From Streptomyces exfoliatus (lineage in GTDB: Bacteria; Actinomycetota; Actinomycetes; Streptomycetales; Streptomycetaceae): a stretch of 64,000 nt of DNA. Positions within the stretch are counted from its first letter, which is position 1, and each line of letters starts with the position of its first letter. Below are positions 44,305 through 52,255 of this stretch, piece after piece. Where the stretch lies: NCBI RefSeq assembly GCF_000725545.1, contig NZ_JNZP01000006.1, positions 124,001 through 188,000 of the forward strand, read 5' to 3'. Both the position numbers and the translations under genes were made by a program. A model generated the notes under the pieces. That model worked only from the letters and a program-made list of their open reading frames with translations. It was not told the DNA's origin and did not search any database.

Positions 44305-45837
44305 TCAGACGATTCCCTCCGCGATCTCCGCCTCCTCCCGGGCGGTGCCGTACGCCGTCGGCGTCCCGTACGAGCGGCGGGCGACGTACCACCACACGCT
44401 GGCGAGCACGAGGACGACGGCGAGCGCGATCACGGCGTAGTTCATGGTGTCGACCGTGACCGGGGACTTCTGCGGCAGGCAGAACAGCACGGTGACGACC
44501 GCCACCCACACGACGGCGGTCCAGCCGATCGGCTTGCTCCAGCGGCCCAGGCTCCACGGACCGGGGGCGAACCGGTCCCCGGCCCGCAGCCGCAGGTAGA
44601 TCGGGATGGCGTAGGCGGGCGTGATGCCGATGACGTTGATCGCGGTGACGGCGCCGTAGGCGGTGGCGGAGTACAGCGAGGGGACGGCGAGCAGCGCGGC
44701 CACCGCCACGGCGAGCCAGACGGCCGGGACCGGGGTCTGGGTCCGGCCGCTGACCTTGCGCCAGATCGCGGAGCCGGGCAGGGCGTTGTCGCGGCTGAAC
44801 GCGAAGACCATGCGGCTGGCGGCGGCCACCTCGGCGTTGCCGCAGAAGAGCTGGGCGACGATCACCACGAGCAGCAGGGCGGTGGCGCCGCCGGTGCCGA
44901 GCGCGTCCAGGAAGATCTGGGCGGGCGGGACGCCGGTGGCGCTGTTCTGCGTGGCGGCGTAGTCCTGGATGGCGAAGCTCAGCCCGGCGAGCAGGGCGAA
45001 TCCGGCGATCCAGGAGACCCAGATGGCCCGCACGATGCCCTTGGCGGCTGAGACGGAGGCGTTGGAGGTCTCCTCGGAGAGGTGGGCCGAGGCGTCGTAG
45101 CCGGAGAAGGTGTACTGCGCGAGGAGCAGGCCGATCGCGGCGACGTAGAAGGGGTTGGCCCAGCCGGTGTCGTTCACGAACTCGGTGAACACGAACCCGG
45201 CGGACTGGTGCCGGTCGGGGACGAGGGCGAGGGCGCCGACGATGACCGCCACGCCCGTCAGGTGCCACCAGACGCTGATCGAGTTGAGCACACTGACCAG
45301 GCGGACGCCGAAGAGGTTCAGGACGGCGTGGAACAGCAGGATCGCGAGGAAGATCAGGAAAGTGGAGCCCGCGGTGGGTTCGAAGCCCCACTGGAGGTTG
45401 AGGAAGGCGCCGGTGAAGAGGGCGGCGCCGTAGTCGATGCCGGCGATGGCGCCGAGCAGACCGAGCAGGTTCAGCCAGCCGGTGTACCAGCCCCAGCGGC
45501 GCCCGCCGAGCCGGTCCGCCATGTAGTAGAGGGCGCCGGAGGTCGGATAGGCGCTGGTGACCTCGGCGAGGGCGAGGCCCACGCACAGCACGAACAGGCC
45601 GACGCCGGCCCAGCCCCACAGCATGACGGCGGGACCGCCGGTGCCCATGCCGAAGCCGTAGAGGGTCATGCATCCGGAGAGGACGGAGATGACCGAGAAG
45701 CTGATCGCGAAGTTGCCGAAGCCGCCCATGCGGCGGGCGAGGACGGGCTGGTAGCCGAGCTCTCTCAGCCGCGCCTCCTCGTCCTGGGCGGGGGGTGGCT
45801 TGCGTATCGCGTCGTCGGGAGCGGCGGTACGGGACAT
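44305..45837 (-). CDS. APC family amino acid permease
   Basis: This 510-residue transporter has 12 predicted membrane segments. The start is ATG 45837 behind GGAGGAACCC. Family signatures are LGYQPVLARRMGGFGNFAIS near the N-terminus (residues 25-50), GLALAEVTSAYPTSGALYYM, FSGYDASAHLSEETSNAS (the TM6 region) and SRMVFAFSRDNALPGS. These match the amino-acid/choline/GABA group of APC transporters. The substrate is not determined. It lies 103 bp downstream of a helical hypothetical gene on the same strand. Confidence 0.92.
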   Translation of the reverse strand: MSRTAAPDDAIRKPPPAQDEEARLRELGYQPVLARRMGGFGNFAISFSVISVLSGCMTLYGFGMGTGGPAVMLWGWAGVGLFVLCVGLALAEVTSAYPTSGALYYMADRLGGRRWGWYTGWLNLLGLLGAIAGIDYGAALFTGAFLNLQWGFEPTAGSTFLIFLAILLFHAVLNLFGVRLVSVLNSISVWWHLTGVAVIVGALALVPDRHQSAGFVFTEFVNDTGWANPFYVAAIGLLLAQYTFSGYDASAHLSEETSNASVSAAKGIVRAIWVSWIAGFALLAGLSFAIQDYAATQNSATGVPPAQIFLDALGTGGATALLLVVIVAQLFCGNAEVAAASRMVFAFSRDNALPGSAIWRKVSGRTQTPVPAVWLAVAVAALLAVPSLYSATAYGAVTAINVIGITPAYAIPIYLRLRAGDRFAPGPWSLGRWSKPIGWTAVVWVAVVTVLFCLPQKSPVTVDTMNYAVIALAVVLVLASVWWYVARRSYGTPTAYGTAREEAEIAEGIV

Positions 45838-45940
45838 GGGTTCCTCCGGGGACGGGGGTGAGCGGATGCGGTGCGGCACAAGGGCGTGGGCGATGCGGCG
45901 GTGCGGCCGGTGCGGGGGCGGTCGGTGTGAGGGCCCCCGG

Positions 45941-46915
45941 TCAGTCGCCGAGACAGCGGGCGCGGGCGCGCAGGAAGACGTCCTCGGCGTGGGTCCGGTC
46001 GTCCGGATGGGGGGTCCGGTACGCCCACGGAAGCGTCGTGTAGTACGGGCCGAGCGCCTCGAAGACCCGGGCCGCGTCGGTGAAGCGGAGGGCGCCGAAG
46101 AGGGCGTGCGCCAGGTGGTTGAGGTCGAGCAGGGAGGCCTCGTCGGTGGCGCAGTAGAGGAACCAGGTGTCGAGGGCCCGCCGGGCCTCTCGTACCGCGT
46201 CCTCGGCGACCCAGTGCAGGTCGAGGGCGCGCTCGTGGCCGCGCTCGCGCCGGTAGCGCTCCACGCGGACGTAGAGCGGGAGGACGTGCAGGGCGGATCC
46301 GACGGGGGCCGTGGACGCCGCCCAGTGGGAGTAGTTGACGGCCTCGGAGAGCGGGCCGGGGCGCCGGGCGTAGACGAACTGCAGCATGCGGTGGTGCGCC
46401 TCGCGGTTGTGCGGGTCGCGCTTCTCCGCCTCGGCGAGCAGGCCCCAGGGGCCGGGCGGCAGCATGGGGGCGGGCGGGGAGAGCCGGTGCTCGGCCATGC
46501 GCTGACGTCCGTCGAGGGCGGCGAGGGCGATCAGGCCCACCCAGGGCACGGGGTCGTCGGGGGCCAGGTCGGCGGCCTCCCGGCAGGCGGTCCAGGACTC
46601 CTGCCAGAGTTCGCGGGTCCGGGCGTGGCCGGACCGGTGGGCGCGTACGGCCCGTTCGACGGCGACGCGGCTGTGCATGACGGCGGCGGCGGGGCTCCCG
46701 GGCTGCTCGGCGCGCCAGGTGTGGACGACGTCGGTGCCGGCGGCGACGGTGGCGAGGACCTGGGTGCGCCGGGTCCAGTTGTCCCAGTCCGCCGTCTCAC
46801 CGAGCAGCCGTTCCATGGCCACCCAGCGGCCGGTGCGTAAGTCCTGGACGGCGTTGCGCAGGGCGTGGTCGTGGCCCGCGGGGTGGTAGACGGGGCGGAA
46901 GCCGTGTCCGGCCAT
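45941..46915 (-). CDS. Hypothetical helical-repeat (TPR-like) protein
   Basis: This 324-residue, probably cytosolic protein is almost entirely helical with many Trp, Arg and Ala residues (WTRRTQVLATVAAGTDVVHT, AVERAVRAHRSGHARTRELW, PWGLLAEAEKRDPHNREAHH). The spacing recalls tetratricopeptide hairpins. I do not recognise a named family or active site. The ATG at 46915 overlaps the stop of a nine-codon leader (TGATG). It is followed by the APC permease gene on the same strand. Confidence 0.75.
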   Translation of the reverse strand: MAGHGFRPVYHPAGHDHALRNAVQDLRTGRWVAMERLLGETADWDNWTRRTQVLATVAAGTDVVHTWRAEQPGSPAAAVMHSRVAVERAVRAHRSGHARTRELWQESWTACREAADLAPDDPVPWVGLIALAALDGRQRMAEHRLSPPAPMLPPGPWGLLAEAEKRDPHNREAHHRMLQFVYARRPGPLSEAVNYSHWAASTAPVGSALHVLPLYVRVERYRRERGHERALDLHWVAEDAVREARRALDTWFLYCATDEASLLDLNHLAHALFGALRFTDAARVFEALGPYYTTLPWAYRTPHPDDRTHAEDVFLRARARCLGD

Positions 46916-46944
46916 CAGGGGGTGGTACGTGGTGTGGATGTCAT
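46915..46944 (-). CDS. Possible nine-residue leader peptide MTSTPRTTP
   Basis: An ATG at 46944 with GAGGACCC just upstream begins a nine-codon frame whose stop overlaps the next start codon as TGATG. The leader has a better ribosome site than the main gene, so the downstream gene may depend on it for translation. The peptide is rich in Thr and Pro, which could make ribosome movement sensitive to their supply. Confidence 0.35.
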   Translation of the reverse strand: MTSTPRTTP

Positions 46945-47172
46945 GGGTCCTCGGTCGATGGAGGGGGTGGTCAGTCCCCCGGCGGGCGTCCCTGCCGTTG
47001 ATCGGCGATCACTATAGAGGGCTCTGGATGCGACCGGTCCACTTTCTTTTCTTGCCGCAACTATTAGGCCAGAGACCGGATTTGACTCGCTGTCAGTGGT
47101 GTTGGCCCGACCTGACGGGGTCATCGGCCGAGGGTTGACGAAGGGCGCCGACGGCGGCACCCTGACCCTTTT

Positions 47173-47192
47173 CGGTGACCGGCCGGTCACCG
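47173..47192. promoter_or_regulatory. 20-bp perfect palindrome upstream of the FGGY-kinase operon
   Basis: CGGTGACCGGCCGGTCACCG is perfectly symmetric and ends 25 bp before the kinase start codon. It is a likely operator for a dimeric repressor controlling the three-gene operon. No regulator gene is adjacent. Confidence 0.6.
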
Positions 47193-47217
47193 TCGGTCCA
47201 GGAACAGGAGCAGTGCG

Positions 47218-48720
47218 ATGACGGGCGGCCCGGTACTCGCCGTCGACCAGGGCACCTCGGGCACCAAGGCCCTCGTCCTGTGTCCGGAGCGCGGAGTCAT
47301 CGGCAGCGGGACGGCCCCCGTCCGGCCACGCCACCTGCCGGGCGGCCTGGTCGAGGTCGACCCGCGTGAGCTGTACGACTCCGTGGTCGCCGCGGGGCGG
47401 GCCGCGCTCGCCGAGGCGGGCACGCCGGTGGTGGCGGTGGGTCTCGCCAACCAGGGCGAGACCGTCCTCGCCTGGGATCCCGCCACCGGTGCGCCGCTCA
47501 CCGACGCACTCGTGTGGCAGGACCGCAGGGCGGCCTCCGTCTGCGCCGGACTCGGCGCCCACGCCGAGCGGTTGAGGCACCTGACGGGCCTGCCGCTCGA
47601 CCCCTACTTCGCCGCGCCGAAGATGGCCTGGATCCGCCGCCACGCCACCGGCGCCGGTGTCGTCACCACCAGCGACGCCTGGCTCGTCCACCGGCTCACC
47701 GGCGCCTTCGTCACGGACGCGGCGACCGCCGGACGGACCGGACTCCTCGACCTCGACACGGTCGCCTGGTCGGAGACCGCCCTCGACCTGTACGGCCTCG
47801 GCGGCGAGCGGCTCCCCCGGGTCGTGGACTGCGACACGCCGGTCGGCACCACGAGCGCCTTCGGCCCGCCGCTGCCGCTCACCGGCCTCCTGGTCGACCA
47901 GCAGGCGGCGCTGCTCGCCCAGAGCGCCGACGACCCGGCCGCCGCCAAGTGCACGTACGGCACGGGAGCCTTCCTCCTCGCGCAGACCGGTCCCGAACCG
48001 CGGCGGGCCGCCTCCGGCCTGGTCAGCTGTGTCGCCTGGCGGCTCGGCGGTCAGGTCGCCCACTGCCTGGACGGTCAGGTGTACACGGTGGCGTCGGCCG
48101 TGCGCTGGCTCACCGACCTCGGTGTCCTCGCGGGGGCGGAGGCGATCGACCCGGTCGGCGGCGCGGTGCCGGACAGCGGCGGCGTCACCTTCGTCCCCGC
48201 GCTCGCGGGGCTCGCCGCGCCCTGGTGGCGGGGCGATGTGCGCGGCTCGCTCACCGGCCTCGGTCTGGACACCACCCCCGGTCACCTGGTCCGCGCCCTC
48301 TGCGAGGGCATCGCCGCGCAGGTCGTCGAACTCGCCGGGGCCGTCGCGGCGGACCGGGGGGCGCCCCTCACCTCGCTGCGCGCCGACGGCGGCCTCACCC
48401 GGTCCGCGCTGCTCATGCAGACGCAGGCGGATCTGCTGCAACTACCCGTCGAGGTCTCCTCGTCGCCGGACGCGACAGCGCTCGGCGTGGGCGCGGTGGC
48501 CCGGCTGGGACACGAGCCGGGGCTCACGCCGAGCGAGGCCGTACCGGAGTGGAAGCCCGCAGCCGTGTACGAGCCCCGGATCCCGGCCGACGAGGCCGCC
48601 GCGCGCCTCGCCCGGTTCCGTGCCGAGGTGGCGGCGCTCGTCGACCGCGCGGCGGCTTCCGAACCCCAAGGCGCCCCTGCCACTGCCTCCGGCCCCGGCC
48701 CCGGCCCCGGCCCCGCATGA
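47218..48720 (+). CDS. FGGY-family carbohydrate kinase, glycerol-kinase-like
   Basis: This 500-residue kinase has the ATP-binding start VLAVDQGTSGTKALV and the glycerol-kinase landmarks ALVWQDRRA, LDPYFAAPKMAW, LLVDQQAALLAQSA, KCTYGTGAFLL and GLAAPWWRGDVRG. In glycerol kinase the substrate is held by Arg and Glu of NQRET; here the motif is NQGET (residues 78-82), so the Arg is Gly while the Glu, Trp, Tyr and catalytic Asp are kept. The substrate may therefore be a polyol other than glycerol. The C-terminus is a GPGPGPGPA tail. The stop overlaps the next gene by 4 bp. Confidence 0.85.
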   Translation: MTGGPVLAVDQGTSGTKALVLCPERGVIGSGTAPVRPRHLPGGLVEVDPRELYDSVVAAGRAALAEAGTPVVAVGLANQGETVLAWDPATGAPLTDALVWQDRRAASVCAGLGAHAERLRHLTGLPLDPYFAAPKMAWIRRHATGAGVVTTSDAWLVHRLTGAFVTDAATAGRTGLLDLDTVAWSETALDLYGLGGERLPRVVDCDTPVGTTSAFGPPLPLTGLLVDQQAALLAQSADDPAAAKCTYGTGAFLLAQTGPEPRRAASGLVSCVAWRLGGQVAHCLDGQVYTVASAVRWLTDLGVLAGAEAIDPVGGAVPDSGGVTFVPALAGLAAPWWRGDVRGSLTGLGLDTTPGHLVRALCEGIAAQVVELAGAVAADRGAPLTSLRADGGLTRSALLMQTQADLLQLPVEVSSSPDATALGVGAVARLGHEPGLTPSEAVPEWKPAAVYEPRIPADEAAARLARFRAEVAALVDRAAASEPQGAPATASGPGPGPGPA

Positions 48721-50138
48721 CCGTCACCCGCACGGGTCCCCTGCCCCCGGGCGCCGACGCCTCGACGTACGACGTGGTGGTCGTCGGCGCGGGCGTCGTC
48801 GGCTGCGCCATCGCCCGTACGCTGGCCCGCCATCCGCTGCGGGTCGCACTCGTGGAGGCCGCGGACGACGTCGGCGACGGCACCTCCAAGGCCAACACGG
48901 CGATTCTGCACACCGGTTTCGACGCCACGCCCGGCACCCTGGAGGCCCGGCTCGTCCGCGAGGGACACCGGCTCCTCTCCGCGTACGCGGGGGAGGTCGG
49001 CATCCCGCTCGAACCGCTCGGTGCCCTCCTCGTCGCCTGGGACGAGCGGCAGCAGGCGGCCCTCCCCCGGCTCGCGGAGAAGGCAGAGCGCAACGGACAC
49101 CGCACGACGCGGCTCCTGTCCGCCGTGGAACTCCGCGTACGCGAACCGCATCTGGGTCCCGGCGCGCGGGCCGCGCTCGAAGTACCGGGCGAGGCGGTGA
49201 TCTGCCCGTGGACGACCACCCTCGCGTACGCGACCCAGGCCGTCCGCTCCGGGGTGGACCTGCACCTGAACTGCCGGGTGGAGAAGGTGCGTCCGGGCGA
49301 CCCGTACCACCGGCTCGTCACCCGGCGCGGGGAGCTGCGGACCCGCCACCTCGTCAACGCCTGCGGCCTCCACGCCGACGCCTTCGACGCGCTGCTCGGC
49401 CGCGAGGACTTCACCGTCACTCCGCGCCGTGGCCAGCTGCTCGTCTTCGACAAGTTCGCCCGCGACCTGGTCCGGCACATCCTGCTGCCCGTGCCGGGCC
49501 CCCTCGGCAAGGGGGTGCTCATCACGCCGACGGTGTACGGGAACGTCCTGCTCGGGCCCACCGCAGAGGACCTGGAGGACAAGACCGCCACCGGCACCAC
49601 GGCGGAGGGACTCGCCGGGCTCCGGGAGCAGGGCGGCCGGATCCTGCCCGCCCTCCTCGACGAGGAGGTCACGGCCGTCTACGCGGGCCTGCGGGCCGCC
49701 ACCGGGCAGGAGGACTACCGGATCGCCGCCCATCCGGCGCTCCGGTACGTGACGGTGGGCGGGATCCGTTCCACCGGACTCACCGCCTCCCTGGCCATCG
49801 CCGAGCACGTACGCGGGCTGCTCGCCGACTGCGGACTCGATCCGGGTCCCGAACGGCCGCTCGCCCGGATCCGGATGCCGAACCTCGGCGAGGCCTCCGA
49901 CCGCCCGTACCGCGACGCCCGGCTCATCGCCCGCGAGCCGGACTTCGGCTCGATCGTCTGCCACTGCGAGCGGGTCACCCGGGGCGAGATCCGGTCCGCG
50001 CTCACCTCGACGATCCCGCCCGGAGGCCTCGACGGGTTGCGGCGGCGCACGCGCGCGCGTGGCGGCCGGTGCCAGGGTCAGGACTGCGGCGCCGAGGTGC
50101 GGGCCATGGTCGAGGAGTACGGGGAGGGCGCCCGGTGA
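48717..50138 (+). CDS. Glycerol-3-phosphate dehydrogenase-like flavoprotein with C-terminal [2Fe-2S] domain
   Basis: This 473-residue protein has a DAO-type FAD domain (YDVVVVGAGVVGCAIARTLA; KANTAILHTGFDATPGT; GGIRSTGLTASLAIAEHV) and a BFD-like iron-sulfur domain at the C-terminus with CHCERVTRGEI and GGRCQGQDCGAEV (four cysteines). The combination is that of GlpA of the anaerobic GlpABC dehydrogenase. It is translationally coupled to the kinase before it (ATGA) and the FAD protein after it (GTGA), so it probably oxidises the phosphorylated product of the kinase and passes electrons on. Confidence 0.87.
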   Translation: MTVTRTGPLPPGADASTYDVVVVGAGVVGCAIARTLARHPLRVALVEAADDVGDGTSKANTAILHTGFDATPGTLEARLVREGHRLLSAYAGEVGIPLEPLGALLVAWDERQQAALPRLAEKAERNGHRTTRLLSAVELRVREPHLGPGARAALEVPGEAVICPWTTTLAYATQAVRSGVDLHLNCRVEKVRPGDPYHRLVTRRGELRTRHLVNACGLHADAFDALLGREDFTVTPRRGQLLVFDKFARDLVRHILLPVPGPLGKGVLITPTVYGNVLLGPTAEDLEDKTATGTTAEGLAGLREQGGRILPALLDEEVTAVYAGLRAATGQEDYRIAAHPALRYVTVGGIRSTGLTASLAIAEHVRGLLADCGLDPGPERPLARIRMPNLGEASDRPYRDARLIAREPDFGSIVCHCERVTRGEIRSALTSTIPPGGLDGLRRRTRARGGRCQGQDCGAEVRAMVEEYGEGAR

Positions 50139-51343
50139 ACCGTACGGTCGACGTGCTCGTGGTCGGCGCGGGACCCGCCGGGCTCGCCGCGGCGGCCCGG
50201 CTCGCGGCCGCGGGCGCGGGCCGTGTCGAGGTACTGGAACGGGAGCGGGCCGCGGGCGGGGCGCCGCGGCACTGCGCCGGGCCCGGGTTCGGGGCGGACG
50301 CCCTGGGCCGGCCGCTGGACGGCCCGGCCTACGCGCGGCGCGCGGTGCGGGCGGCGCTACGGGCGGGGGCCACCGTCCGTACCGGAGTGTCGGTCACGGG
50401 CTGGGCGGGGCCCCTCACCCTCGACGTCACGGCCCCGACCGGGCTCGAACGCGTCCGGGCCCGCGCGGTGGTCCTGGCCACCGGGGCGCGCGAACGGCCG
50501 CGCAGCGCGCGGCTCGTGCCGGGTTCACGGCCCGCAGGGGTGCTGACCACGGGCGAACTGCAGCGGACGGTGCTGCGGTTCGGTCCCCGCGCGGAGTACA
50601 TCGGGCGGCGGGCGGTGGTCGTCGGCGGCGACGAGCCCGTGACCCGTGGCGCCGTGCGCTCCCTGCGCGCGGCGGGGGTGGAGGTGGCCGCGGTCGTCAG
50701 CGAACTCCGGGTGCGGCGGGGCGCCTTCGGGTCCGTTCCGGTGCTGGGCGGCACGGTGGTGACGGAGGTCGTCGGGCGCGGCCGTCCGTCCGGGGTCGCG
50801 ATCCGGGGCGAGGACGGCCGCACGGCCACGCTGCGGTGCGACACCGTGGTCTTCACCGGCGACTGGATCCCCGACCACGAACTCGCCCGCGCCCGCGGGC
50901 TGCCGCTCGCCCCGGGCACGCGGGGGCCCGCGACGGACGGCGCCTTCCGCACCGCCGAGCCCGGTGTCTTCGCGGCCGGCAACCTCCTGCGCGGGGTGGA
51001 GCCGGCCCAGGCGGCCGCCGCGGAGGGGCGGGCGGCGGCGGTGGCCGTGCTCGAACGGCTGGCGGGACGGCCCTGGCCCCTGCGCCGGGTGCCGGTAAAG
51101 ACGGAGGGGCCGCTGCGGTGGGTGTCGCCCGCGCTCCTCGGCCCGGAGGCCGTCCCGCTCCTCGTCCGTCCGGAGCGCCGGCTCGTCCGTCCCGTCCTGA
51201 CCGTCGCTCAGGACGGCGTCCCGCTGCGCCGGGAACGACTGGGCGGGTCGCCGGCGCCCGGGCGTTCGCTACGGCTGCCACCCCGCTGGACGACCGGTGT
51301 GGATCCGGCGGGCGGCCCGGTGGTGATCAGCGCGGCGGAATGA
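50135..51343 (+). CDS. FAD-dependent oxidoreductase, partner of the G3P-dehydrogenase-like protein
   Basis: This 402-residue pyridine-nucleotide-disulfide-type flavoprotein begins at GTG 50135. It has [30 protein letters not shown], the VVLATGARERPRS block found in sarcosine oxidase alpha and HcnB-like proteins, RRAVVVGGDEPVTRGAVRSL and the FAD-closing GVFAAGNLLRGVEPA. It probably forms a complex with the [2Fe-2S] flavoprotein encoded just before it, as in HcnBC/GlpAB or opine-oxidase systems, transferring electrons to NAD or quinone. No GlpC membrane subunit is present. Confidence 0.85.
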   Translation: MNRTVDVLVVGAGPAGLAAAARLAAAGAGRVEVLERERAAGGAPRHCAGPGFGADALGRPLDGPAYARRAVRAALRAGATVRTGVSVTGWAGPLTLDVTAPTGLERVRARAVVLATGARERPRSARLVPGSRPAGVLTTGELQRTVLRFGPRAEYIGRRAVVVGGDEPVTRGAVRSLRAAGVEVAAVVSELRVRRGAFGSVPVLGGTVVTEVVGRGRPSGVAIRGEDGRTATLRCDTVVFTGDWIPDHELARARGLPLAPGTRGPATDGAFRTAEPGVFAAGNLLRGVEPAQAAAAEGRAAAVAVLERLAGRPWPLRRVPVKTEGPLRWVSPALLGPEAVPLLVRPERRLVRPVLTVAQDGVPLRRERLGGSPAPGRSLRLPPRWTTGVDPAGGPVVISAAE

Positions 51344-51423
51344 GGCGGAGGCGTGCACCGGGGGCGCTCGGAGCCGGTTGTGCGCGGCTGCGGCCGGAAG
51401 GCCCTTCGGCCACACTGGGCGGC

Positions 51424-51900
51424 ATGCCGGACAAACGCAGCGCAGGCCTCCTGGTGTTCCGCCGTACGCCGGGCGGCGGTGTCGAGGTCCTCATCGGCCA
51501 TATGGGCGGGCCCTTCTGGGCCTCTCGCGAGCAGGCCGCCTGGTCGATCCCCAAGGGGGAGTACGAGCCTGACGAGGACCCGGAGGCGGCGGCACGCCGC
51601 GAGTTCCTGGAGGAACTCGGCCTTCCGGCCCCGGACGGCGCGTGGTTCGACCTCGGCGAGTCCCGGCAGCGCAACGGAAAGCTGGTGACCATCTGGGCCG
51701 TCGAGGGCACTCTCGACACGGCGGCGGTCGTGCCCGGCACCTTCACCATGGAGTGGCCGCCCCGGTCGGGCGTCCAGGCCGAGTTCCCCGAGATCGACCG
51801 GGTGGGCTGGTTCACCCCCGAGGCGGCCGCTCCCCTGCTCGTCGCGGGGCAGCGGGTCTTCCTCGAACGGCTGGTGGAGCACCTGGACGGCCGGGGCTGA
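51424..51900 (+). CDS. Nudix hydrolase
   Basis: This 158-residue hydrolase carries a complete Nudix box from Gly to Gly: GEYEPDEDPEAAARREFLEE followed by LG, with the REFLEE metal-binding glutamates. The opening SAGLLVFRRTPGGGVEVLIG and AAWSIPKGEY fit the DIPP/diadenosine-polyphosphate-like NUDIX group that resembles MutT. The substrate is not assignable. It is monocistronic or shares a transcript with the small gene downstream. Confidence 0.92.
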   Translation: MPDKRSAGLLVFRRTPGGGVEVLIGHMGGPFWASREQAAWSIPKGEYEPDEDPEAAARREFLEELGLPAPDGAWFDLGESRQRNGKLVTIWAVEGTLDTAAVVPGTFTMEWPPRSGVQAEFPEIDRVGWFTPEAAAPLLVAGQRVFLERLVEHLDGRG

Positions 51901-51962
51901 GCACGATTGTCAGACCCGTACGAGAGGGTGGTCAGCGCCGAACTGTCGAGAGGGAGCCCGAC

Positions 51963-52208
51963 ATGACCACGATCACCGCCAGCGAGCGCGCGGCCGCCCA
52001 GGCGTACCTGCGGCTGCTCGAATCCACCCAGGCCGTGCTGACCGATCCACAGCTCGCCCCGTACGCGGGGGTGATGCTCACGAATCCGATGGCCGAGGCG
52101 GACGAGGCGCTGCGCGCGGCCGGTCTCGCGGGGAACGAGGACCGGCTGCTGCGGCTCGTCTCGGCCCTGCGGACCTCGCCCGCGACCGCCTGGGGGCACG
52201 CCGGTTGA
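51963..52208 (+). CDS. Small hypothetical protein
   Basis: This 81-residue frame starts at ATG 51963 with GAGAGGGAG upstream. It is mostly helical (AAAQAYLRLLESTQAVLTDP and EADEALRAAGLAGNEDRLLR), has no membrane segment or signal, and its codon bias is typical of the window. I do not recognise a family. Confidence 0.6.
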   Translation: MTTITASERAAAQAYLRLLESTQAVLTDPQLAPYAGVMLTNPMAEADEALRAAGLAGNEDRLLRLVSALRTSPATAWGHAG

Positions 52209-52255
52209 GGCCGGGACCCCCGCGGGCCGGCTGCCGTCAGCCTGGCCGGCGGCCG

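Noticed and set aside
47657-50100. Very long frame overlapping the kinase operon on the same strand
   Set aside because: The upstream part is the wrong frame of the kinase and G3P-dehydrogenase-like genes. Only the part from 50135 is a real protein.
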